DNA from: Cyanophora paradoxa
Taxonomy: Eukaryota > Glaucocystophyceae > Cyanophorales > Cyanophoraceae
Length of the DNA stretch: 64,000 bases
Assembly (NCBI GenBank): GCA_004431415.1
Contig: QPMI01000643.1
Coordinates: 93,496-157,495, forward strand
Direction: 5' to 3'
Position 1 is the stretch's first letter; each line of letters starts with the position of its first letter. The position numbers and the translations under genes are program-made. Positions 10,509 through 22,200 of this stretch are shown in pieces. The notes beneath the pieces are model-generated. The model was not told the origin of the DNA. It saw nothing but the letters and a program-made list of their open reading frames with translations, and did no database searches.

Positions 10509-13500
10509 TTACAGGTATACCACTCCAGCTTTGCGTTTGTTGTCCTTCTCGTAGAGGTCCTGCATGCGCATGCTCGCTTGCGGCCTGGCGCCCCGGCGGT
10601 CGCGGGCGTAACGGGCTCTCGATCGCGAACCTGGAAGAGCTGCTGCTTGATGAGGTCCAGGCGCCCCGTGTTCTGGAACGCCTCCGCCTGCTCCTCGGAC
10701 AGAAGCTGCAAGCGGAGACCAACCGGGACCGCATTTAGTGCGAAACCAGGAGAAATGGGATTTGGGGAAACTAAAAATTGAAGCCCAAGAGCGATCCGCG
10801 CACCATAGGGCCGTGGCCCGTGTAGAGAATGATACCAACGTTGCGCATGCGACGCCAGACAATCTGGCGATGCATATGGTGATACGGGTGTCGGAAATAG
10901 CAATCACGCCGACATAAACGTGCGTGGCGGCGTGCGCATGCGTGGCGTGACGTAAATTTGGAGCGCACGTAGATCGAGTGGCGCTCGGCGCGGATCGTGT
11001 TGAGGAAGAGCAGGCAGGTGATGACGAGGTTGATGAGGCTCGCCGCCTCCGCCATCACCGGCGCGGCCGACTGCGTCGCGAGGGCTTGACCCGGCCGCGA
11101 TCTGCTTTAGATCGGTAATAGCTATAGCGCACCTGCGCTGGGTCGTGCTCGATGGCGAGGAGAAGGGAGAGCACAGTCACGTGAGACGCGCAGCTCAGCG
11201 CCTGCGAGAGAGCACGATTAGTGGGCGGCGACCGCGAGAAGCTTGTACTCACCTGGACGAAGTTCTCGAGCAGCTCGACGTGGGGAAGCCAGACGAGCAG
11301 GAGCACCACCTCGAGCGCGTCGACCCCGATGAGCACGCCAAGCTGCGCCTGCGCCAGTACGTGAATGCGCATGCATGCTGTGCACGTGGATTCAACCGTC
11401 TTCCAGTTCAAAGGTATTAAGCCGTTCAAGCGAGATCTACTAACCTTCATGATTCCGTCCAGCGGATCGCTAAGCAATCCGATGGCGAGCCCCGATACCA
11501 GCTTTCGCAGCAGGCCCCACCTGCACGTCGTGAGCCCGAAATTGGCAGCACTAGCGTCTACGAAATGGCGGCCAAACGAACTGTCCGAACAAAACCCCGC
11601 AAACGGAGTGCTTGAAGCCAGCATACCTACAGCGGATTTAACGTTAGTGCGAACGCATAACAATTTGGATAGATCGGAATAGCGCACAGGGGTGAGTACG
11701 TCTGGCCCCAGTTGGCAATTGGCCAGAAGACCTTGCCTCCACGGCCCAGCTCTTCAGTTTGCCTTTCCGCGTTCAGCCTCCAGAAACCATCTGCACATAT
11801 GCATGAACAGAAAACAGAACCCGAGGTAAATAACAATAAGATGCGTATACCTCTAAATTCAAGCATCCGGAGGAGTCTTGAGGAAATGTTGCGTGCTCTC
11901 TCTCCTTTGGAAGCCTTCGCGCTCGCTGGAGGCCTAGGGCGTATTCCCGCGATGGCGTGGGATGCTTCAAGCTCAGCATCCAGGTTTTCGAATCGCGTGT
12001 ACAGAACCTGTACAAGTAGGCACTCGCAGCTTAATATTTTATCAGTCGAGCATTCATAATTTTTCATGTTTATACTACTAGAAAGCACGTCGGGCATTTA
12101 GATCCCATTTGTATCCGGAGCATCGACAAAACCCGAACCTCTTTCTTCTCAAGCAGCCGCTTCGCGACGAGGACCACGGACGCGACGAGCAGGCCGCCCG
12201 ACACGGCCGCGAGCATTACGGCGCCGACCAGGCGCCACGCTTGCGAGGAGCCCATGAGGTCCCGCGCAGCGAAGGCAGCGGCAATCGCGAAACCTGATCA
12301 TGAGCCCGGCGTCTCAAACGGGCGATATCGATGAAAGCGACTGAATACTTCGTGGGGGCACCCTCGTAGTTGTACATAAGCACCAAGAACTGGGGCTTGA
12401 GGAACCTGATCACGCGTATGCGTTAGAGTCGCTTAAGCTTGCGGCCGAAGACTCTTAAATAAAGTGCGCCACTCGCCAGAGTATGGTGGGCATGTGAACA
12501 AGCCCGAGGGCTTTCTTGCAGAACTGCACGCACAGGAGCTGCAGGAGCGTAATCTGCGCGAATGTCAGCGCAAAGTGGATGTAGCTATATAATGAAAGGG
12601 GGACCCCGATCATCCAGACTGCGAGGTAGAAGAGGGACTGCTGGAGGAGAGTCCCGCACTTGCGGACGTCCGCGTCGCAGCCGGTGCTCCACGGCAAAGG
12701 GAAGAAGCCCAGCATCCACCCGAGGCCGTCCACCGAGTCTGCAATAATTGATTTTTACGTCCATTCAATATTCGAATTCAACGATTTGTGGGGCGTGTTC
12801 TAGATCTGCGCATGCAGCAGCGCGCACCCCGGTACTCGCGCGGCATGGTCGCGTTCGAGTTCAGGTTTAATCCGAGGTACGCAGTCATCGCCATGAACTG
12901 GGCCTGTGAGAGAATTCGATTGTAAATTGTAAATGGCAATTCGCAATGAATTTTCTGACTGACATGGTCGACGATGCCCTGCAGATTTGAAGGGCTTGTG
13001 ACGATCAGGGCGCCCACGGCTGAGGCCGCCGAAGAGAGCACGCCTGATGCTGTCGCGACTCCGGATGCCACTCTGCAAGCCCTCGTCGCTTTAGAATTCG
13101 AATCGCTATATATATGCACACGCATAGCTATTAAAGTGTGGCACACCCGATTGGAGAGCCAATTGTTGCAGCAGTGCCAGCGAGCACTCCCGTGCCGACA
13201 GTGGCCGCGGCAGTCCCAGCGGACGTTGCGGCCGATGCGCTGAATGTGCGTGAGAATGCCGATTGCAAGGGCGGCAAAACAGAGTACAGAGCGCACGCAG
13301 CAGCCGACGTCATAGCCCCCGCAACGCTTGCGGCTGCAGATCTGTGGGTACCGGTGGGGCATACGCATGCATGAGCTCGAGTGTCAATAAAACCTCATCG
13401 TACGCACGCTGCGACGCTTGAACCTCTGTGCCGCAGTACATGCGCGAGCAATCGCGACTGTTAGTCAGGCCGAGTACACCGTGGCACTGGTGCTACGGTA

Positions 13501-16500
13501 CCGCAGGCGTGCGGCTGAAAAGCAGCATACATGCATGTACTCACACGGCGGCGGCAGATACTCCTGTGTAGCTTTTGCTGACATCGGGAGCCGTCGCAAC
13601 GAATGACGAGCTCACAGTGGTGCTAGTCACTGCAGCTGGAGCTGGTACCGGAGCTGGGGCCGGCGCCTGCCATTGAAATGCCTGCGAGTGTAAATTGAAG
13701 AATGCTCTAGATTAGATACGAAGTGCAAAAGACATATTCCAAAGCCGAAGTAAAAATAGATATCGAGATTAGGGTCAACTGCAATGCTTTCGCGCACATT
13801 TCGGAGGACGAGAGTTGAAAAAGCTCCATTCGGACTTGCAATTTGCAGGTCGTATGGGGTGTTCGATGCAAACCGTGCTCTCGTCTGGAGAACAACACGA
13901 CGGTTCGCCGCCGTTTGAACGGCTATCGGTGGAGCAACTGCATTAAATGGAATGCGACGTGAGAACAAATCCATACTCGGTTTTCTCTTGAATCTCTTCA
14001 ACGTCGACGTCGCGCGCACCAAATTCTATGACCTCGCTCGATACTATTTTCGGATTCGTTGCCTCCAAACGCTCGCCAGATGAAGAAGAGCTAATATACA
14101 ATTCGATTGGCTCTCCGACCTGACTCAAGATCGTTCAATGATTTAAATTCAAAGCAGCTCGTGATGTCGCATGCGCACTGGGAAGGACGACCCCCGAATA
14201 GTGACAGTCCCTCCAGCCTGCGCAGGCAGTCCTCCTCGAACCCACGAATCGAAGGCATTATAACTAAATATACAATTCGAATTCGCGCTTACGTCTGACA
14301 CTGTCTCTGGAGACTGCAAACTGGCCGCAACGCTCCCCTCTTTTGACTTGACAACCGCAAGGACATCAGCAGAGCCGACGCGGAATACAGACAACCGAGG
14401 CTGCCGTCAGGTCGACGTCCGCATGCAGTTATAAATTAGCTATGCGCACTCGAAATCGACTTTACTTTATTTCTAAGTCGCACCAGGACAGGTGGATCGC
14501 AAGGTTCTTTGTAGGAGTTCCAGCATCTCGACAGGTTGGCCCATACGAAGGTCAGCAGCCGCACATGACCGATCCGTCCCGCTCCATCAGGTTTCTCCGG
14601 AGAGCCGTCCGCAAGTAAAATGTACGCCGTGAGATTAAAGGCGTCCTGATGCACGCGTACGTTTGCAGATTAGGCCGGGGCCTAGACCTACACGGCGTGC
14701 TCATATGCATACCTTATTACTGGCCATAGGCTTCTTGACAAGAGAAACCGACACCGGGTACTCCCCCGCGAGGGGGTTCGTGTTTAGGTTGGGTCGAAGC
14801 GGAAGGCGAGGCATGCTCTTCGAATCCAAGTTGATCGGAAGCGCGTCCCCGACCCTCCAGAAGTAACTGCTCGTGTACGGATAGTATACATCCTCGTCTC
14901 CAATGCGTCCTCGCATGTGTGTCGCGTTGAAGTCGCTCTCGTAGTCTCGCACACTAAACAGGCGCCAGTCATAGGCGTTGTCATATATGTTGGTTCTGCC
15001 AGCATAACCGAATCCAGCCGTAACGAACGACACCCCTGCGAGTGCACGAAAAGAGTCGAGGGGTAGCTCTTCGACGTCTCCGGATCCGTAGCGGTTGTAC
15101 GTCATCCGGTAACAGTGGCGCAGCTCGTCTGTGTACGGCACTCCGAAGAACACAGGAAAATTAACGATAGAGCTGTAAAATATATTGTCGACGTCGACGT
15201 CCAAAGAGATGTTGAACACCTCTTTTACGGTGCGGCTTCTTCGTCCATACCCGCCGATACCGGCGCCCCACCACGGGTTTTGGACGTATTCGCTCTGTCC
15301 AAAAACAATGTCGAGAGTTGCGACGTCGACGGTGAGGATTGCGGATTGAGTCGAGGTCAAGAACCGGGTTGAGTTGTAAGGCTCCGTGATTGGGAAGAAG
15401 ACGTGAATGTACGACGTCTGGAAACCCGAATCCCATCCTCGGCCGAAATGAAATGAGTACCACCGCGTGGTCTCAGGTCGCTCAGAGTAAGCAAGCATAA
15501 CTGATTAGAGATCATGATTGCGTCATCGAGAAAAATGGAACATTCAAATGCACAGGGCGCACCGTTGGAGCATTGCTCAATATAAGGTCGAACGCGATAT
15601 CCTGACCCGTCACTGTTCACGGGCACGGTATTAAAGACGGTCGTCACATTGCCTCCAAAATGAATTGATTGCGTGGCGTTCGTGTACAAGCCGCGTTCAG
15701 GATTCTGGACTCCATAAGCCCGGAACCAGTTCAGTGGCTTCGACAATGGATCTATATACGAAGCCGGCGTCCGCCTCAGTCTGACGCTCAACGCAGTAAA
15801 CCTTGAAAAGGAGAAGTTTGCGAGCTCGAGTTCCAGCAAATAGGCGATGGAATGCGAGTCCGCGGTATTCACAACCAGCCCCACCCCTCCAGACACAACC
15901 GTGTACGTTGTCGAAGTATGTCCGGCGGGCACGACCTGCTCGAAATTCACGATATATATTAGATGCGTATATAGCAGCACAATTGCAACAATCTGAATTA
16001 TAATGCATACACGCACCTGTGTTACGAAGAACGCAGTCCCCTCCAGTTCAGCGAGAATGCCGTAAGGCGACAGCAGGTGCGAGGGCAGTGTCTCATCCCG
16101 CTGTAGCAAGTACTCCTCGAGAGCCTCTGTGCTCGACACGTTTGCTGGAACCAGCTTTGCGATTACGTCCCAGACGAACGCGACGCGCGTGATGGACAGC
16201 GAAGAGAGGTCCACGAGGACGGCGCCGTCCGTGCGCTGCATTGCTGACGGGGGAACACTCGTTCGGATGACTAAACGCAGAATGTCATGATCAGTCATCC
16301 GAAGATCTAGCTATATATATAGCTATGAGAAATAAGTATGATATAATATTAATATTACGGCCCCTACCTTCTGCAGACACGTTCAAAGAGCGACCGATCT
16401 CCGTGCCAAAGACAGCAGCGCCGCGTGTTGACACGATTGCGGCGCACCCACCCCCAGGGACGTTCGTATAATAGATGGGGTTCCCGGGCACGATCTTTGT

Positions 16501-17294
16501 CCCAGCCAAGCCGAAACCAGTCTCTGATTGCGGCCGAGGACCGAAGCCAAACGCGACCGACGTCCGGTTTCCAGCGGTAGCAATGGGGGCATGGGACACG
16601 TTAAACCCGCGGTAGTTGGAATTCGAAGTTGTGTTCTGCAGACTGCTGTTCGCGCTGCTGAGGGCTGCAGGGTAGAGGCGGAGGGAGCCGTTGCCTGCGT
16701 GGTTGCCGTAGCCAACGACGATTGCACCACCGGGAATGCCGCACGACTCCGGGGCCGGCGCGAGAAACTGGACGAAGGTGCCCGGGTCGCAGCCAGCAAG
16801 AATGTCAAACGAGTAGTCGGGGTCAACGAGGAGCCGCTGTGACACGCCCGTAGGAAGTGGAAACCGGCGCAGGAAGAGATGGCCACTCGACTGATTCGAG
16901 GCGTCGTAGCTCGCGAAGTAGCCTGGTTCGTTCATGACCATGAGCTGCTCAATGTACCAGCCGCTCATGGTATAATTATATATAATTATAATGATCGTAC
17001 CGAAATCGCTAGACGCAGTAAACAGTTGCGATTTGTCGGCGCCCTGTGCAAGTAGAGCATCATAATAATCAGTCGGATCTCCAATGAGCTCGGCCGCCCC
17101 GGCGCCCGACTCGGACGGCCGCCGGGCGCGGACCGCACCTCGGAAGGAAACGTGCCGTTGGGGGTGAAACCTGTGGGCTGGTAGAGAAGGTCTGACAAGA
17201 GAGGATCGCCGTCCGCGGAGGAGTTCGTGACGAGTGTGTTCTTCCGGAAGTACACGTATGTTCCTTTCAAAATTGCACGCATCACGCATTGCAA
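10509..17294 (-). CDS. Unrecognised large multi-exon membrane glycoprotein
   Basis: I do not recognise this gene. Read on the minus strand, open segments join across short introns. The upstream half (about 17290-13630) is a predicted extracellular region with many Asn-X-Ser/Thr sites (NGSLRL, NSSLQNTT, NVSHAP, NRTSV, NATQS, NVTTV, NATH) and few charged runs. The downstream half (about 13350-10780) has hydrophobic spans suitable for membrane helices, e.g. near 13200, 13040, 12700-12480, 12250-12150, 11330-11260 and 11050-10990. The last exon is polar (EKDNKRKAGVVYL) and ends at 10509, followed by AATAAA. This looks like a large N-terminal ectodomain followed by a multi-pass membrane part, as in some receptors or channels, but no diagnostic motif was found. 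The first exon and exact boundaries are uncertain, and it could be two genes. Confidence 0.4.
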
Positions 17295-19242
17295 TACTGT
17301 CAGTTGAGTTTGGGCGGGGTGTGGCGCGGCTGCGAAATCATCACTGAGTCAAGATCATCACCTTCCAAGCGGCTGCCGTCGTCGCTGAAGACAATCTGAC
17401 CTAGGCACACGTATTCAGCCGCATTGCCGTATTAACATTGTCAACGTTGACGTTGTCTGACCATTTCCGATTTCCAATTGCGATAGTGCGCACGGGAGAA
17501 GAGCCATCGCCAGAATGCATAAACTGATCTTGAGGCCTATTAGGTGCGCGCGCGGGGTTGACATTGCGAGCGCGACCGGCCGCGACCGGCCGGGGCAGCT
17601 TTCTGGATCCATCATGTGCATGTTGACGATTGCAACTTGGCAAGCTGCAATTGCGATTGACGTTCCCGCGCTCCAGCCGCAGGAGGAAGTACTAGTACAA
17701 GTGCGCGCGCGTGCACACGTGCGCGCGCGCGTTTTCGAGAGCTAGCGCTAGCTATATAGCTAGCTGCAGTCTAGCGCTAGCGCTGCAGCTGTGAACCTAT
17801 AGCTAGCTATAGGCTGCTATCCGGCCAGGGGCTAGCTAGCGTTACTACTCGGCGCGCGGACGCCGGCCTGGAAGGCTGGAACTGCCAGTGCGCACTGCGC
17901 CAGTGCGCACTGCACTAGTACTGCCACAGTGCCACTGCCTGCAGTGCAGCCTGCAGGCTGCAGCCTCAGCCTGGCACTGCTGGGCCAGTGCTGGCAGCTG
18001 CGCATGCCAGTCTGCGCATATGCATGCACTGCGATGCAGCCTGATGCAGGCTCACTGGCTCACTGAGTCAGAGCCTCTAACTTGCTCTGCCAGTCTGGCA
18101 AGCAAGACAGCAGCGCAGACTGCGCAGTGCGCACTGCAGTGGGAGCATCTGCTGCCACTGCAGTCTGCACTGACTCTGCAGACTCAGTGCAGAGTCGACG
18201 CGTACGTCTGCTGCGGTCTGCAGTCTCAGAGTCTGCAGCAGTGCAGGCCACTGCAGTGCAGTCTGCAGGGCACTGCAGGCTCACTGAGTCAGCGGCTGTG
18301 CAGGCCGGCGCCCCCGTAGTAGGGGCCCGTACTACTGGGCCCGTAGTGCCGCAGTGCATGCGCAGCTGCGCCGCCTGCGCGCGCGAAGCGATTCCAAGAC
18401 TAAATCCAAGTTCATGAATCATGGCCATGGTCAAGCGAATTCGAAGCGGCTGGCCGATCCGCCGGACCGGGGTACAGCGCGCGCATACCAGAATAGCCAA
18501 TCAGAATAATCGGTCACCTGATCCCCAGAATAATAATTAAAGATGTGTGTACCCCGTGTACGTATATGTGTGCGGGCCGCACGGCCCGCTCCGGGGCCCG
18601 GGCCAGGCCGGCGGCGGCCCCGGGCCCCAGTACCGTACACCGGTGCAGTACTAGTGTTGGGTAAAGTTTATTCCCCCAAAATTGCCCTGAAAACTTTCTG
18701 CAATTTTTTTTTTGGTGAATTACCGGCCACAGTCTCTAGACACCAGCACTGCGGGGGCTGCCCAGGGGGCATAAAGACAAAAAAGCAAAATAACTAAGAC
18801 AAGAGCACGAAGAAAGATAAGACAAAGAGCCAAAATCGACAATAAAAAAGGAAAGACACAGAGCTCGAGACAGATCGATTGCGAGAAGAGACGATAAATC
18901 GAGCAGATCTAGGGACAGAGGATAACTTTTTTTTGAGTTTTCCGTAGTTTATTAGGGGACAGAGCCCCTGGTACACAAAAAACATCGTTTTCTGTCTACC
19001 CTAGGCCTAGGTCTACCCTAGGCCAACTAATATACTTTAGCCTAGTCTACTCCCCACTATTGGGTCTCCGACTAGGCGCCCCAAGGGCTATACCCTATTG
19101 CGAGCCCCGCCCCCTCTACCCTTGAGGCGGCTCTCTCGGAGCCTCCCCCCCGCGACGGGCCAGGGCCGGTCACGATGGGGTGGGGTAGAGAGGTGGCAGG
19201 GGGCTGGGGCCGGGGAGATTGTTGGGCTGGCAGGCTCAGGGT
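17295..19242. other. Gene-free interval between host gene and retroelement
   Basis: No supported gene. It contains the palindrome-rich block 17690-18390, a GC-rich palindromic patch (18570-18630), and a purine-rich stretch (18770-18930) with A/T runs. The last part may be 3' UTR of the minus-strand retroelement that ends at 19243. Confidence 0.4.
17690..18390. repeat. Low-complexity block of short palindromic words
   Basis: The first part (17700-17850) alternates GCGCGC, CACGTG, GCTAGC, AGCGCT and CTATAG. The second (17880-18310) is built of degenerate CAGTGC, GTGCAC, CTGCAG and CACTG words with no fixed period. Open frames inside it are compositional artefacts. Confidence 0.6.
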
Positions 19243-22200
19243 TTAAAGCCAAGCGGCGAGATCCCAAAGATGAGAAGAGAGAGGAGGAGATCTCCGCGGT
19301 GGTACCTCACGTGTTCCCGTGCAGGACAGAGGAGCGGGCGTGGAAGGCGGTGGAGGTGGCGGTGTCGGTGGAGCGACAGGGAACAGATGGGACAGGTTGC
19401 TGGAGGGGCGAGATGGGGAGGGTGGAGCTGGAGAGCCCGTTTCGAGAAGAGGAAGGGTGGAGGAGGGGAGGGTGCGGGGAGGAGGCTGGGGTGAGGGCCG
19501 GGCCTCTTCGGTGGGGAGGGCGGGGCGGCGGCCGGTCTTGTGGGGAGGCCGGTCTTGAGGTTCGGGAAGAGGCTCGGGCACAGCTGATGCGGCTGCGGAC
19601 GACGCTCCATCCCGCCGCTGGGCGTGACCATGAGCAGCAGCAGGGGTGACGGAAGCTGCTGCAGCTGTTCTAGATCTGCGGGGGCGAGGTCCGGGTCCGG
19701 AATTATTGCCTCGGGCTGCACGGAATCCCGCCGACTCTTGAATTTCTCGAAGGAGGCGCGGGCGTCGCGTCCGCACTGTTGCCGTGCCGTCGGCTTGTGC
19801 CACTGGTGTGTCAGGCGGGGGCACTTGCGTTGGCGGGCTGTCCTTTGGACTCTGGGGCCTAGCTATAGAGGTGTCGCTGACGGCCGACGGGCGCGGGCGG
19901 GGTTGGAAGAAGGTGCGGATGTCTGCTCGCGAGTTCCGGGCCGCAGGCCTTGGGGTAGGCTGCGCGCTCAGCGGGGGCCGGTATTGGGGTTCCGGTGCGG
20001 GCGTGACTATTTTGGGCCTGGATGGGCCTGCAATGGCTTCATCTTGGGGGGCGCGGTCTGTCTCGCTGGTTTTGGGGGGCGACACTGGAGCGGTACATTT
20101 TCCTTTGCGTTTGTGCTGCGCCAGGGCTTCGGGGGAGGCAGCAGCGTAACCGCACCGGCAGCTGAGGGGGGCATCCCGTGGCAGTTCTCCCGGGGCCAGC
20201 GCAGCCACCGGTATTGCCCGGGGCTGCTCGGGCTGGGAGGCGGTGCTCGTGGGCGCCTCCGTATCCAAGGCCTGCGAGCCTAGAATCCGAGAAAGAATGA
20301 GGCCGCGCCAGGTGGCGCAGTTAGACACAGTGCCCGTGAAGGAGGGTGTGTAGGCCGTGGGGTCATGTTCCAGAGCACGGACAAGTATTTCGGCGAAGGC
20401 ACAGACGAAAATCCCGCAGTTGAAGCGATCGTTTTGGGCCGGGATGGGGAATCGGGTGGCTGAGGGGAGGGGCCAGGTGAGAGCGTCGTCGGCGCCGGTC
20501 GAGGAGCCTAGGGCTGCGCATTCGCGCTCCATGTTGAGCCATTTTAGGAGGGGCAGGAGTTGACGGCGGGCCTCTTCGGGGCCCGGGAGATTGTATCCAT
20601 CGTATAGTTCAGCACGGCGAGCACGGAGATGGAGGGCTGCAAGGATCCAGTGGCCCGGGGTGTGGATAGGGAAGAGTAATAGGTCATAGTCAAAGACATT
20701 AATTCCGCGCCCAGCGGTGCGACGGCGCAGGCGGGCGCTGCCCGCCGGCGTTATTGTCTGGGGAATAGCGGCGTAGAAAGTGTGCGGGAAAAGTAAGACG
20801 CGTCGGCGAGGGTTAATTTCTCCGCTCGCAAGAAGGTTTAGTCGGGCAAGGTAGTAGTTGATGACGTCGGCGTTCACCCAGGACGAGCCGTTCAGCGTGG
20901 CTAGGTCATGGAGCGATACGGAGGCACTGCCAAACAGTGCAGCGGGGCCGCTGCGGGCTGCCGGGAGCTCTCGGACTGCGCTGTTGGGTAGAGCGCGGGT
21001 AGGGGAGCGGCGTACTTGGGCCCAGGCGGCACGTAATGCAGGTGGGGACGGCGGAGCCGGCCACCCTGCATTACTGGCATTAATATTGGTGATGCTGTTA
21101 GCAGCTGCCGGCCTAGCTACAGGTCTAGGTCTCGGGCTCGAGCTCGGGGCGGCGGTAGGGGGCACCGGCGTTGCGGGTATCGCTGTTGTAGGGGGGGCCG
21201 TGGCCGGCCACGGTGCTGGGGGAGCAGCGCGGGTTCGAGAGCGGCGCGACTGGCTGACTAATTGTAGGTCTGATGAGAGGGTGAGCTGGCCGTTGGGTAT
21301 CCGTCGACGCGGGGCCGGGGCCACCACGGTCGAGGGGCTCGTGGGCTCATCCCTAATCCTGGCTGGCATCGACCTCGCCGGTGAGGGCTCAGCAGGGCGC
21401 GAGGGTCGAGGTGCATGAGTTTGGCGGCGAGTAATCCCGTGTCGGCGTTGCCAGGACTGGACTTCGCTATTGCGAGCCTTCCAGATTGCTTGGGTGTAGT
21501 CTATGATGGTGGCCATAATTGCGTTGGCGCATTTAAGCGCCGCCGGTCTACGTACATCTAAGTAAATCAGGGCAGGGATGAGGCTACGAGGAAGGAGGAG
21601 CCTGACGGTGTGGCGGGGAGAATCGCAGGCAAGGTCGGCGAAGAGTTTGCTGCCGAGGCTTTGCCACTGATCGGGCAGGCCATAGAGTGGCTGCGTGAGG
21701 TGCGAAGGAAGGGGGCCCGGCCGTTGGCGCTGACGCTCTGACCATCCCCAGTTTGCATCGTCAGCCAGTGCAAAGGCCGGGAACAGTTGGCGCAGCAACA
21801 GTCCGTCCTGGCGCAGGGCCGGGGGCAGCTTGTAGGCTGGGTCGCCAGCTGCAGCCGCATCGACTGCAGTTTTTAGGCGTTGAGACGATATGGTTTCGTA
21901 CAATAGGTTGAATATCTTAGTTTGGGCTTCGATACGGAGGGTGCGTGTTGCTGGCAGAGACCAAAGGCGTGGTCGTGGGTTTCAGGCGTCCCGCTAACGA
22001 TAGGGGGGGCCGCGGTGCCTGGCGTGCGTCTCGTGCGGCCGGGTCGCCGTTGGGGCCGTTCCGGATCCCACCGTCTTCCTCGGGGTCGGACGCAGGCGGC
22101 TGCCATGGCGGGGCTGGGGTGGGCCGGCCGTCTGGGCCTAGCACGGACGCGCAGCCTGCGCGAACACAGAGTCCATTTGGATTTATTGCACTATAGAGAT

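Noticed and set aside
17832-18500. Ala/Gln/Cys-rich ORFs on both strands
   Set aside because: All arise from the CAGTGC/CTGCAG low-complexity block.
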